Positions 24,090 through 35,200 of a stretch of DNA of 64,000 nt are shown here, in pieces. Origin of the DNA: Ophioderma brevispina (taxonomy: Eukaryota > Echinodermata > Ophiuroidea > Amphilepidida > Ophiodermatidae); contig JAMKCH010035279.1 in NCBI GenBank assembly GCA_023653785.1, forward strand, positions 62,001 through 126,000, written 5' to 3'. How positions within the stretch are numbered: the stretch's first letter is position 1; every line of letters starts with the position of its first letter. The position numbers and the translations under genes are program-made. Under the pieces are notes generated by a model. The model had not been told where the DNA came from and made no database searches. It worked only from the letters and a program-made list of their open reading frames with translations.

Positions 24090-25260
24090 CATCATCGTCT
24101 GATTGAAGCCAGCTTTTGAAGACCCATTAGCTAACTACAACGATCGAACAGCAACATCCTCAACTTCGCCTTCGTGTAAGGGAAATTGAAACATTGATTG
24201 GGATAAGGTCTTGTTCACTTACGAAAGTCGGTTTTGCTTAGCTTTCAATGTCGGACGGGTCAGAGTCCGCAGGGTACCATCTCCATTAAGGAACATGAAC
24301 ACGTTTAAGGATCGGCGATGGTCTAGGATGGTATTACATGGAAAGGAAGGAAGCACGAGGCAAATAACAATAACTGGTACATTGAAGCAATAATAGCACA
24401 TTTTTTTGAAGAGCGCCGCCAATTTTTTTCAAAAAAATTTGAGATTTTAACACGGTTGCCTTGGTAACTGGCTAGTAAACTATACCTGTGAATGATTAAG
24501 CTTGGAAATGTCTATGTGTCGCAAACGAAGGAGTTTTGTAGTTAGAATAATATCGGAGATCTCCGATAACAATTCAACGGCTGCTGGAAACGGCCTTCCA
24601 ATATGAAATAACCGGGAAATAGCGCCATGTCTACGCTCATCCATTAGTTATAATAGGTGGCACTATTTCATCATGGACGGACGTAAACTTAGCATTTCCA
24701 GCTCTGCCATTAAGTACAATCTGGGATCCCAATTCTAATTACAAAATCGCCTATTTTATGATAAATACGCATTTTTTAGCATTCTTGTTCGCAGGTATAG
24801 TTTCCTAGACAGTTATCAGCATAACTGTGAAAAAAAAAAATTTGGAAAATTATGGTCGCTCTTCAGAAATATGCTGTTATTGCTTTAACTGTGAAGCGCA
24901 ACGTGGATGTTTATATCCTGTAGTTCTTTCATTAATAAGGGAAAACGAAGACATTGTCTTACAACAAGACAATACCAGACTACACAGCAAGAATTACTGA
25001 CGTTGTTCTTGACAACCACATTGTTTGTCTTCTATTGTCAGCCAGGTCACTTGAACTTTCACCCATTGAACATCTTTGGTATGAACTTGGGCGACGCGAG
25101 TATGATGCAAATATTTATCCATTTCTACCAGCAATACTTTAGGAGCTAAATTAATGACTTCAGAAAGAGTGGATGAGAGTTTCTTCGAATTGTTATCCAG
25201 AAGTTTCTGCTGAACATGAAACCATGGACAACTGAATGCATCAAAAACATGGAAGACATG
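24090..25260 (+). pseudogene. Tc1-like transposase, broken and split by a MITE
   Basis: Plus-strand translation gives WDKVLFTYESRFCLAFNVGR (bases 24200-24259), matching the Tc1 pattern W-x-x-V-x-F-S-D-E-S-R-F. A DRRWSRMVLHG block and GTL follow near 24375. After a 512-bp interruption the protein resumes with LQQDNTRLH at about 24959, then SLELSPIEHLWYELGRR at about 25044. These supply the second aspartate (24968-24970) and the final glutamate (25068-25070) of the DDE triad, spaced close to the DD34E norm. The first aspartate is replaced by tyrosine (TYES). A degraded tail including MKPWTTECIKNMED runs to about 25260. Frameshifts and the missing residue make it inactive. The inverted-repeat ends of this element were not found. 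Confidence 0.85.
24380..24891. mobile_element. 512-bp MITE inserted inside the Tc1 transposase
   Basis: The left end CATTGAAGCAATAATAGCA is mirrored by the right end, whose reverse complement is CAGTTAAAGCAATAACAGCA. Both continue with TTTTGAAGAGCG / TCTGAAGAGCG. The left boundary directly follows a TA dinucleotide. The CAGT-type start and TA target are those of Tc1/mariner elements. The transposase reading stops at the left end (GTL) and resumes beyond the right end. A perfect palindrome TATCGGAGATCTCCGATA lies inside, near 24550. No coding capacity. The right-hand TA reads TG, probably through mutation. Confidence 0.75.
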
Positions 25261-25660
25261 CTTTATATCTGTGGTGTGGAGGATGTTTTGACCAGGAGTA
25301 TATACTGTTAAAGAGGAACTATGATAAAAGAACATACATTGAGAGGCTATATCAAGAATACACCTGAGCCATCCAACCCTATAATATCTAGAAGTGAAAA
25401 ACAAAAATCAAATTCCCCATAATGTTCACACCAAAATCAGTAATTAGCTGCTATATTTCGATTGCGCTTAATTTTGTTTGCGTTATATCGAAAAATGACG
25501 TAGTTGTCACATTTATCGCCATATAAGAAATATGCCAGCTACGTCATTCAGCTTTTGATCTGTTAGGTTACCCTGTGTGAATACATGAGAGTAAATCCTG
25601 ATATCAATTCAGCTTTGATATAGAGATTAAACTGAACGTCTTTTTTGTTGGTGGTAGATA
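25261..25660. other. Unassigned sequence
   Basis: The minus-strand frame of 136 codons at 24994-25404 is the antisense shadow of the transposase relic. Nothing else is recognised. Confidence 0.4.
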
Positions 25661-25739
25661 TTTGATTCATAATGCAGACAATGTCAGAATAGGTAGTAAT
25701 TTGATTCATAATGGCAACAATGTCAGAATAGTGTACTTG
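25661..25739. repeat. Two-copy tandem repeat, about 42 bp
   Basis: TTTGATTCATAATG, then C or G, AACAATGTCAGAATAG (first copy CAGACAATG) occurs twice in direct succession with minor changes. Confidence 0.8.
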
Positions 25740-27049
25740 TTCTGACTAAGCTCTAAGCTGCATTGGATATAAACAATTTGGGTTTATAAAATTTGGTGGA
25801 CTTTGTAGGACAATGCCTTTCAATTATTGTTTACTTAGTTTGTAGCTCGACGTGATTAGTAATGTATAGCCTGAATATGTGTCCACATCCGAATTCAACC
25901 TCGTCACCTTGTTTGTTTCAATTCTCATTATTAAATTTGAAACAAGAGAGGGTTTTATAATCTGTTTTGGCTGGTATCTTTCTGGGTGTTTTGTGCGTGG
26001 TGTTCTTGGCCGAATGGCTGGTGTCTCTGTGTCGTGTGTCGGTGGCTGTAGGGCTGGGTGTATTTGGTGCGTTGTCTGTGTTGTATGGGGCTAAACAATT
26101 GCCTTCATAGTATAAGATGATGCCTTTGAGCTGTTCGCTTTTGTGAAAGTTTGCTAAGATATGTCTAATAGAGCTAGAGTTTTGAATCGAAGAACATTTG
26201 GGAGTACATCTGACATTTACATTTAATTTACTTCCAGAATTATTCCAATTCCTCTATCAACCAACTAATCCCAATGTCTGATTCTGTTTCAACTCTTGCA
26301 ATCCCTCAGGGATATACAAGCGTCAAAATGTCACACTGGTAACACCAACTTGGACATATCATCTATATGTCAACATTAGTCATATCACAGATCTGCAAGA
26401 TGACCACTACTAAATGTGCGATTAACTAACTAACTGCATCTCTCTGCAAATTACTCCCTGTTGTTTGCTTAAGAAAACTGAATCATAAACAAGATGTACC
26501 GGACTACTTATATTGCGCTTAATCCAACCTAGGTATTATTGGTTGTTTCCAATTTGGGAGGTTTATCTTTTGAAAAGGTGGCAGTAATTTGAACTGTTGT
26601 TCCTAAATGTGGTTACCCAAGGCTTCAAGGTTACCGCCAAGTTGGGATATTTTGATTTACATAAATGTCATCAAAATAGCGTATTCACACAAATATTAAT
26701 TCACGCAAACGTTTAAACATTCTACCACATGATGTGTCTTTTGTACTTATTCTCATAGGAGAAACCGTTGCTTGTCATAAGACTCTTCTGGCACGAGGTA
26801 TTCAAACCCTGATACCAATCATCATCTGTTTTGCCACGGACCAACTAACGTAGGTGATTACTGGGTGATGACTTCTCCTCTACATATGTGACAATTTAAT
26901 CCTATTGGGTGAGTGTTCTCATATTCATATTAGATACTTAAGACTTGAGAATGTGTCTTGGAATGAAATTACTTGAAGTTAGATGGTTGTGGCTTTCATA
27001 CATTTTCCACTTCATTTCGGTATTTGCATTTGCTCGTAACATGTTGCTT
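25740..27049. other. Unassigned sequence
   Basis: Short frames only, for example 71 codons at 25879-26094 over a GT-rich stretch. No domain, repeat pair or RNA gene recognised. Confidence 0.4.
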
Positions 27050-28060
27050 ATCAACTATAGGTCCATGGTCTTATCGCTAATAGCCGCGCCCCCAGGACCC
27101 ACAGATTTTACCGGCAGTGGTTACATTTTGGTATGCGAAGAAAGCTACTATTTTTCCATTACCCTGTGAAAGCGTAGGGCTAAATGATGTTTTTGGTTTG
27201 GATTATGAGCGAAAATATTCCACATTTTGGTCGACCAATATTAAACACTTAAGTGACAAGAGGTTTTTCACTCCTTGGTCCAAGGGACCCCCAAGGGAAA
27301 CCACTTTCTTCCCCAAGGGAATTTTTTGCACGAAAATTATATCCATGTGAAGGGTCATAAGATAACCCCAAGTCAGCATAAAAATGAAATGTTTAATTCG
27401 GCCTGACAAATTAGAGGGCAAACTTGTTTAAAACAAAACAACGAAACTAAAATTGGGCAAAAGACGGAACTTCAAATAGGCCTGGTGCTTACATTAAACA
27501 TTTTAAAACATTAAGTTTATGTTGATATTATTCTAGAAGACCCAAATAACATATTTTAAAAACCAGCAGTCGTTTAAGAGCATGTCCGCGATGAATGTTT
27601 TGTTTTTAGCACATAAAGGGATAAATTATTTTTAAGTTTAACATAATTTTTTACTTACATTTGTGGTGTGAACATACTAATCAGCAAAATAAAAAATCGC
27701 TTTGGTTCTTTGAGTGTTTTTATCAATATTCCATACGACTTCCGTTGTTTCCCGGGGGTCCTGGGACCCCACTAATAACTCATTACGGCTTGGCCGATTT
27801 TAATATTATTGGTATGAAAAGAAGGCGCATTTAAAATTCAGACAATTACGAACAATTTCGCGCAATAATCACACGCTAAAGCGGCCAGAAGCGAAAACAA
27901 ATTTTTGGGGTCCATAGTAACCCCCCCCCTGTCACTAAGTGTTAATTTATAACACAGTTCTCTATGTGGCTTTAAAATCCGATCGTTTTTAATGTCTCTC
28001 ACACGCAATCAAAATGGGTTGAAATATCCGCGTGAAACTTTACAGATAGATGGGGTTTAG
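27050..28060 (+). repeat. Dispersed repeat, copy interrupted by a piggyBac-like element
   Basis: The left portion (27050-27240) and right portion (27946-28060) together match the repeat at 11680-11970. Landmarks are GCGCCCCC, CAGATTTTACC, GGGCTAAATGATG, GGATTATGAG and ATTTTGGTCGACCAA on the left, and CTCTCACACG with ACAGATAGATGGGG on the right. The 705 bases between them, including two TTAA copies, have no counterpart in the other copy. This gives a natural before-and-after comparison of the insertion site. Confidence 0.7.
27245..27941 (-). mobile_element. piggyBac-like non-autonomous element, about 697 bp
   Basis: It is flanked by TTAA on both sides (27241-27244 and 27942-27945), the target duplication characteristic of piggyBac transposons. 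The ends are inverted repeats: ACACTTAAGTGACAAGAGG on the left, and CACTTAGTGACAGGGGGGGG as the reverse complement of the right end. A GC-rich subterminal stretch with GGGGTCC and GGGACCC boxes and a GGCTTGGCCGATTTTAAT motif recurs, in opposite orientation, at 63731-64000. No transposase is encoded. Orientation is given relative to that second copy, which reads rightward from its TTAA. Confidence 0.75.
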
Positions 28061-28084
28061 ATCGTCTTTCCGTTCGTTCGTGCA

Positions 28085-28350
28085 AGTCCGAAACAAAAAA
28101 AAAAACAACCAAACAAAAAAAATCAAGTGGACAGATTCCGTCTTTAACCAGCTGAAGCTTCACCAGTCCCATGCCGACCAGGCCCGGAATTCCCCCCGGG
28201 GACCCGCAGACCCCACAGCATCCAGATGTGCCACTGGTCTGTGACTCTCCACAATCGCAGTTGGGTGAAGGTTCCACTCCGACCCGTGAAGGAATCGCCC
28301 CCTGCACGACCAACGCCAGCCCTGACCCGCCGATGGGGTTAGATAAAACT
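28085..28350 (-). mobile_element. LINE 3' end, strongly 5'-truncated
   Basis: Minus-strand translation shows PNCDCGESQT near 28250, the CxCG segment of the Cys/His motif that closes many Jockey-like LINE proteins. In another frame it runs on to SFSWLKTESVHLI near 28130, resembling the usual C-terminal residues. The coding remnant is followed, on the minus strand, by a T-rich 3' stretch at 28092-28122. This stretch is clearly more GC-rich than its surroundings. Overlapping proline-rich plus-strand frames (28050-28353) are antisense shadows. Only about 85 residues remain, so the assignment is moderate. Confidence 0.55.
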
Positions 28351-31300
28351 TGATATACTTAAATCGGACTCATCCTCCCTTTAGAGATCCTGAGTCTTAA
28401 TACTTTTTTAACTATAAAAAAACGACGCATTTCGAACATTTGGTATTTTTTATTTTGATTAGACAATTTCATCTTTAGAGGTTTAGGTTACAGTCTTAAC
28501 GTTCCTTCTATAAATATCGGCTCAATGGTTCTTTTAAAAACACGGCTTAAATATCAACCCGGACATATTGAACAATCGTGAGAGAACTTGGAAGGACTTT
28601 GTGGTTAATTGGTTGTGAGTTAAAGAAATACATGTTTTTCAAATTGTCAAAATTAAAAAATCGATGTGTGCAAACATTAGAAGTAATTAACTGGTCTACT
28701 GCTGTAAATTGTGTGGTCATTTGGATATAATTTATGAATAACCATTTGGAAAAAATCGATTTCGGGTCCAATCCACTTCCCAATTGACCATCCACTCCAT
28801 TTAACCATCCACTCTGTTACAATTTAATCTACAGTATTTAATAGCATTGTAGTGGTTTAATTGAACCTTAACTATAATTATGCACGGTAATTTAAAGCAA
28901 GGGGTTGTTATTGAAATAAATATTGTGTACTTGTATTAGTCGAGTGCCAATTTCTTTGTTTTTACAAGCAGTCATGAATGGAAAATCCACGCCAATTGCA
29001 TTTTTACGAAAACGAAATTGATTTATAGTGATAATCGTGTTGTATCAATATTTTACAGTGTAAAGTTTTGGGCTTCAAGCTGTTTGACCCCCCTGTATAC
29101 GAATGCCGTTTATTAAGGTTGTCTGTACGCGTGTTTCAAGACAGTACAATAATGTAAAAGGGTGGTTCAGGGTTGTTCTGAGAGTGAAGAATTGAAGAAG
29201 TACCTGTAATATGGTACTGGACACTACCCCCGCGGCGCGCAAGTGGCTGTAAGCATGCTAAAACTAAACGGAGCATCCGTCCTGCTCCTAAATCCCCGGT
29301 AAGGGTATTTACCCGGCTCTGACTATGTTGTCAGTTTGTAGACTTTATGGACCCATCTTTTCACATCTGCCTCGGGGGGGACAATTGAATATTAATATTA
29401 AAAGAACAATATAAAAAGATATTGAATCTTAAAAAAGGAATTTTATTATGTGAATAACAGCCAATTTTGGACAAAATTAAAGATTTGATGAGTCACAGCA
29501 TTGATTGGTTTATGATTTGCTTTGGGGTGACACATTCAGGTAAAAATGAGCTGTACGTATTCCTACATGAAAAAAAACAAACGATATATCGTAATCGTAC
29601 GTCGGTTTCGGTTTTTGACATCAGTAGGCAAGGTTAAATTTTGTTAATGTTAGACAAATAAAGGGCCGTCTTTTGGAAAACAATAATAGCACTTTGGGCA
29701 GAGAGGGTCGTACAGACCTTGATTTAACATGTCGGATTTATATTATCGGTTCGCACCCCGAAGAGCAAACGGACACTGAACTGGACACGTGGACCTGGTT
29801 AACATGACAAGTGACACCAAAACTATTATCCCGTTACCGTTTATAACTACAATAGGCAAAGAAGCACAGCCTTCTGTATCTCCGTGGTCACAGCGTAAAT
29901 ATAAATGGGTTCTCGAGTCAAAGACTAGTTCAATGCATTTGAAGGCGTAGAGGCAGTGTAAAGGACTATTTTCAATGCAGTTCAGTTAGTGTGTGGACTT
30001 TTCAATGACGTACTTACCCAGCATCGGTGGTAACGCTAATCTTAAAGTGTTTCAACGTGTTAAATCAAATCAATGCAACATAGAATGTCCTAGTGATAGA
30101 CCTGAAACGGTAATAGTAGCATGTCATGTCACGCATGAATTGGAAACATTTAACATCAACCCATGATAAGCTTATAATGCCTCGGTGACACCATCACCAT
30201 GGTCCATGTGACTGGTCATCTCCAACGCAAAGTCTTCAAGACTGGCATGGCACCGCATGCTTCTAACTGGATCCATCCTGATCCAATATAGCAACTGTTA
30301 AAACTGATTTGGTAATCGGGGTTTTCCTAAGAGTCTTGGGTATCTCATGGTGGGTGATTTGTTACCATTTGGACCATCAATAAATGTGTGATTGGGGCCA
30401 AAAATTACCTTGCCATGCAATAACATTGGGTTTCCGAATTTGACACCCTAAACTTTGTTTACATCCAGAGGTCAGGGTGAGAAATTTCAGCTGTGCTTTT
30501 AATTTGGTTTTGTATTGAATGTACACGGTTTAAAGATGCATATTTATGTTGAGGGAATTTTTAGCTTCTTCTTTTTCAAATATGTCAGTCAAAACTCAGA
30601 AATCGTAGGGCCTTTAGGCAAGGTAGACGAGTTCCACCCCAAACCACAAAAATATCAGTAAGTTTTGGTTGATGTGGATAGGTAAGTATTAAACTACTCT
30701 CTTTCTGTTCAAAGTTAGTAGTTGCCGCATTTACGATCTTGAAGATCAATGATTTTTAAGGGTGCAAAAATTTTGCCCAGTGGGTCCCTCGCGACGGCAT
30801 GACAACATGCTTTTTTTGCCATGATGAAACACCTTTGCATTTCCTTCTCTCTTTGACTGAGTGCTTTTTTTATTTAAAACAAATGATCTGCGGAAAACAT
30901 TTCAAAATTTGGGCTTGTAAACCAGATATTTAGCAAAATAATTTTTTCGACCGTCTACTGAGGAGATAGGCAGTGATCTGTTCCATATTAGAAAAAAAAT
31001 ATGGGACTGAAAACTGAGCTCTGCCAAAGGCTATTGACACTTTAGTGACAAAAATTCTAAATTGGCTATACTACATGAAAATACCACACAGGGCTTATCA
31101 TTCAGTCATAACACCATCGTCGTAACACCATCAAATTGTAAATTATGCCACCAGCCATGCAATTAATAGGCTTACGCAGTGTTGTATATAATCAGTACAT
31201 TTGTAAGTGTGCTTAATTACTCAAACAGTTAGGCCCAGGCCCAGGTCCGTTGCCACTGTTTTCCTCGTCACTGCTATTAAAAGTTCAATCAATCATGCTT

Positions 31301-31662
31301 ATGTTGAAATTAACCTGTGCCCTAAACTCAAAAACTTCCAGAAACTTTCCCCTGACAAAATAGTAATCTCTATCAAACATATACCCTTGAACATACGCGC
31401 CATGGTTACAGATGCTATGGGCTCTGTAGCCATGCGCAACGATACACTCTATATCAAAACAGACCTATTATAATATATACACCAAAACCATTTGCAATCC
31501 TGGATGACTTTAAAGCGCGACGCGGAGGTTCTGTTACGTGTCTTTCATTCATGATAACTGTTGTATAAGATATAACATGTATATTCTTCACTTATGGATT
31601 TACTGGTAGTGCTATACCTATTGTTGACTGCAACGCGTAGACAACATAGTGAATCAAAAAAT
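28351..31662. other. Unassigned 3.3-kb sequence
   Basis: The largest early stretch without any recognised element. Frames are at most 88 codons (31207-31473) and have no domain. A GC-rich patch, CCCCCGCGGCGCGC, lies at 29227-29240. I cannot exclude UTR or short exons. Confidence 0.4.
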
Positions 31663-32047
31663 GTGCATGAAAAAACACAAATTTGACTCTGACCTGTTTA
31701 CTCAAACTGTGACGCAGTTGATGTTTTCATTGATTCTATATCGAAAAAATGAAAAAGAATTTGTGAAAAATGAGGTAGATAGAAAGATTTTCGCGGCTGA
31801 TCCATTTTATCCCAATCCAATGGGATTTACACAGTTAAGTTGGGTTTAAGTTCCATTACTTTTGTCTGAAAATGGTGAAAATTCTTTCTGGATCAGCCGT
31901 TGAAAATTCTTTTCATATCTACATAATTTCTTCCAACAAATTACGTCATTTTTCAGCATAGAATCAAAATATGCAATCATGAAAACATTCAACTGTGTCA
32001 CAGTTGAGTAACAGTTCAGGGTCTCAAAGACATGTTTTTTTTTTATC
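31663..32047. mobile_element. Fold-back element with arms of about 120-150 bp
   Basis: The left arm (31663-31805) and right arm (31889-32047) are inverted copies. Paired landmarks are GACCTGTTTACTCAA with TTGAGTAACAGTTC, CTGTGACGCAGTTG with CAACTGTGTCACAG, ATGTTTTCATTGATT with AATCATGAAAACAT, and CGGCTGATCCA with TGGATCAGCCG. The loop is about 83 bp. Arms differ by several indels. Facing frames of 66 and 75 codons simply mirror each other and are not genes. Termini and target duplication are unclear. Confidence 0.82.
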
Positions 32048-32589
32048 CCACTCTGTATAATCATCTTGATCAAAGACTTAATATACCGGCACCGAATGCA
32101 AAAGCCTCAGGGCGTTACATCGCGGTAGGCACACAAAACTGATACACGATTTATAAGTTCTATATAAAAATAAACTTTGATCGAAAATTGACGCGCATGG
32201 CGTTCATGTCATTCTGTAATACAAATCATGTCTAACTGTGTGTAACCACTGTTTTTGAAGAATACAGTATCAGTCAAAACACGTGGTATACGTATGCATT
32301 GTTTTGGTAATCTCACACCATGATTTTTAAAAAGCCTTTTTTTTTTTAAAACAAAAAGAACACGTTTAATTGTGAAAGTAAAAAAGTTAATATTTGTTAA
32401 CATAAAAGGCAACATATATCATTCCTCAAAAACAAAATAATCCTCCGACAAAAACACCAAAATATACTTCTGAAGAATCAAAACAATCATCTATTGTTAG
32501 ATTACTGACGAGGCTTTGTTATAAACTGCCGATGATCTTTTGATTGTTAGGTAATTGGGGTCAGTATAAAAGTCAAAATTCAAAACACC
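32048..32589. other. Unassigned sequence
   Basis: AT-rich with homopolymer runs. Nothing recognised. Confidence 0.4.
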
Positions 32590-32760
32590 GTCTGTGTGTG
32601 GGTGTGCGCGACAGACATACACCCCCCACACACATTACACAAACATACACCACATAGGCCCTTACACAATCCAAACACCCCGCACACACCACACCGCACC
32701 CACACATACACACACACACACACATCACACCACACACCAACACACACAACCACAAAAAAA
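32590..32760. repeat. CA/GT-rich low-complexity tract
   Basis: Imperfect CA-rich sequence (CACACA with ACC, ATAC and CCCCA interruptions). Apparent Cys/Val- and His/Thr-rich frames on both strands are translations of the repeat. Confidence 0.9.
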
Positions 32761-34054
32761 ACACTATACCTGGTTAGGATACAGAGCCCTGATTCAAAAC
32801 TCCGCCGCAGTGGACAACCTTAAATAGGTATGCCTTCTTACAGCCCTTTGATTCAATTTGATTTTTTTAATGTTAATGGTTCTCAAGATCGGATTGTCAA
32901 AGAGCTTATTTTAAAGAATCAGATTATAAATGCCAATATAAGTAAGTTGAATAACTCGAATTATGAATGTAAGGGATTTGAAAAAATTTATAATAAGCCT
33001 CCTCTTACCCATTCTTTAGATGTAGTACGAAGATATATCAGTGACGTAAGAATTTATTTGCTGAATTGGTATCGAACGCTTCGGGAGTTAAACATTTGAG
33101 AATTCAAGATAACAATCAAAACCGGTATTAAAGTTAAATGTTTGATCAGATTGCGCGGTTAGACCTTTTGGAAAAGGATTAAAGGGCAATTAAAGTATTG
33201 AACAGGCGCTAGGTTCCAGTTGACAGATTTGGAAAGTCTTAAACGATAAGACACCTGACGAAATATATATATAATTACACATTACATATGCACTTTCAAT
33301 ATTTAGGGCTAATTAGTTGCCATCTTTTTAAATATTTCTATTCTGTTGACCTCAATTGGGCCGAAATCAAACCAATCAAACAACCTATCAAGATTAGCTC
33401 ACGTAGTTACCCCGCACCTACATACAGGGTGAGTAACAACAAATTGACTATGATTTGTCTGCATTGGCTAAGTTTAAGTAAAAATATATGCAAAGCTTAT
33501 GTGGTATCATCGGAAGGCCTATTCATGATCTTTAATTAATAATCTTTATAATTCTAAGATTGGTTTATAGCCGAGATACAGTATTGGAATCAATTAGTCA
33601 GCTTTTCCCTCTCTCCATGGATTCTAGTTGAATGACAGCGGGCCCCAAATACGCAAATGACTCCTCACATGATGATAAGGTAGTCTATGTCAAATAAAGT
33701 ATTATCTTAAAGGTGAGAAGCCTTGATAATGGTAAATGTAACATTTTTTTTAAAGATTGTGCAGATTTTCGGATAACCGAAAGAGACAATACTTTTAAAC
33801 GTCAAAAGGTTGTCACCGATGTCTGTTCCTTTCATATGGTAGATTCATTCAACTGATACATGTATCAGTACTTTATTTTTAAATGATCGTTTGAGTGATG
33901 AGGACGTAGGGTAAACGGTTAAGAGGGCATCGATGGTAAAATGTGACTGAATTTTGCGGGGGTAAAATATTTTACTTCTGGATATGCGTTCCTTCGCCGA
34001 ATGCCGAATCAGTGGACAAAGCGCAAAACCGACTACTTGCTTCAAAACGCCGGT
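32761..34054. other. Unassigned sequence
   Basis: Plus-strand frames of 89 and 83 codons (32830-33099, 33288-33539) lack recognisable domains. A perfect palindrome CTGATACATGTATCAG is at about 33853-33868. Confidence 0.4.
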
Positions 34055-34704
34055 AGCTCGGTCTATACTTATCTATCTATCTAACGGCCTACAGCCGAGA
34101 TGCTGTCACCAGGTATCGCAAAATGTCCCTTGTTTGTCATCATTACGGTGGGGATATCAGAGGGATCCTGTGGGATGTCTCGGAGCAAATCAACATCAAT
34201 GTACGTTAAAGGGGCGACGACCCCTTTTTGCATTGTAACTTCCAACATGGACGTATGAGACTACTTATCAATCGCACGACGCAGTGACCGGCAAATCGGG
34301 CACGGCGGTGGGCAACAGACCAGATGAAAATGAAGGGATATCTCCAGATATCGGTGCTTTGGTCTTGGCTCACGCCAGGATATGGTTTTGTACCGCATAT
34401 GAAGCTTGGTGTAGGTGCGATCCAGTCTATCCTGTAGCTCTTTCTTCATGGCCAGGTCTCAGATCCATAAAACAGGATACTATCTTACACAGGCTCTAAA
34501 GAAATTTCAGCTTGGTTGAATGTGGAGATACCAGATGCCATAAGTGGTGTAGTTTATTGCAGGATTCCAACCTTGTCCTTTGCGTGACAGGCAGTCTTTC
34601 TTGCTGTCGGCACCATAGGCCAAGATACTGAAGTCCTTGATCATCTTTGAGTTGGCTAATCTATCTGTTGTGCATACTATACCTAAACGGATGTGAATGA
34701 TCTT
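34055..34704 (-). mobile_element. LINE reverse transcriptase C-terminal region, decayed
   Basis: Read on the minus strand from about 34700 down, the translation contains DDQGLQYLG, DSKKDCLSRKGQGWNP and NFFRACV. It then gives KKELQDRLDRTYTKLHMRYKTISWRE (34370-34450), and after a frameshift an APLTYIDVDLLRDI block near 34200. This is the familiar order of the post-palm region of many non-LTR reverse transcriptases: Y-L-G, K-x-x-F-x-A-x-V, then L-x-x-R-L-D-x-x-Y-T-x-L-L and R-P-x-x-T-Y-I-D. The catalytic core is absent and several stops occur, so it is a dead 5'-truncated fragment. The clade cannot be fixed; it differs from the LINEs at 10.4 and 52 kb. Confidence 0.8.
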
Positions 34705-34825
34705 TGCAGCAAATTACAAGACTAATGAACTAAGCTGTGCAAATGATACCACATATGTGATTATACTTACTAATTAAAAATGGCGGACACAATCAAGGTC
34801 AAAGTTTTTTATCACCATGTATGTA
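34705..34825 (+). repeat. Dispersed repeat, copy 2 (partner at 9661-9800)
   Basis: It shows TTGCAGCAAATT, CTAATGAACTAAGCT, AATGATACCACATATGT and AAAAATGGCGGACACAATC in the same order and strand as the copy near 9.7 kb. It is followed by GGTCAAAGTTTTTTATCACC. It abuts the minus-strand LINE fragment. Confidence 0.75.
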
Positions 34826-35039
34826 GCGGGGGGGGTGGGTGGTAAACCTAATAGAAATTGCACAGATTATCCCCGATTTTTTGATAAGTATTATAAAAAT
34901 ATAATTTTTTCATTCTCCACGCAGTGATTATTCCTGATATTCATTCCCATTAATATTATTTGAAAATGCCCCTCTTTGTTTTTTCTGTTATTAATATATA
35001 TTACATATATTATATTACATAGTGCAACCCCCATGTGCA
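34826..35039. repeat. G-rich run and TA-rich tract
   Basis: A run of nine G bases lies at about 34829, and an ATATAT/TTACATAT-rich stretch at about 34990-35025. No gene. Confidence 0.7.
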
Positions 35040-35200
35040 TCTTTGCCTATGTGTGTGACCTTTGACCTCAGATTTGTTCTGTTGCCAGGTCAGTGGTCTT
35101 TTGACCAATGTGTGGATCATAGGGCATCTCTATGCGAAACATTGGCCTCTCAGTGACTTGACCTTTTGGGTCCCTCAGGAACCTGATAACAAACGTCAGC
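35040..35200 (-). repeat. GGTCA-family repeat, copy B (minus strand)
   Basis: The reverse complement contains GGTCAAAAGACCACTGACCTGG, then CAACAGAACAAATCTGAGG and TCAAAGGTCACACACATAGG. This matches the copies at 20615-20862 and 53720-53945. It carries an AGGTCAAAGGTCA direct repeat with one-base spacing. Confidence 0.75.

Noticed and set aside
24994..25404. A 136-codon minus-strand frame
   Set aside because: It is antisense to the Tc1 transposase relic, whose plus-strand motifs are clear.
28050..28353. Proline-rich plus-strand frames
   Set aside because: The opposite strand reads as a LINE C-terminus with a CxCG motif and a T-rich 3' stretch, which explains the GC-rich open stretch better.
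32573..32827. Cys/Val-rich and His/Thr-rich frames resembling small secreted proteins
   Set aside because: Produced by CA/GT low-complexity sequence. The same effect is seen at 45607-45998.
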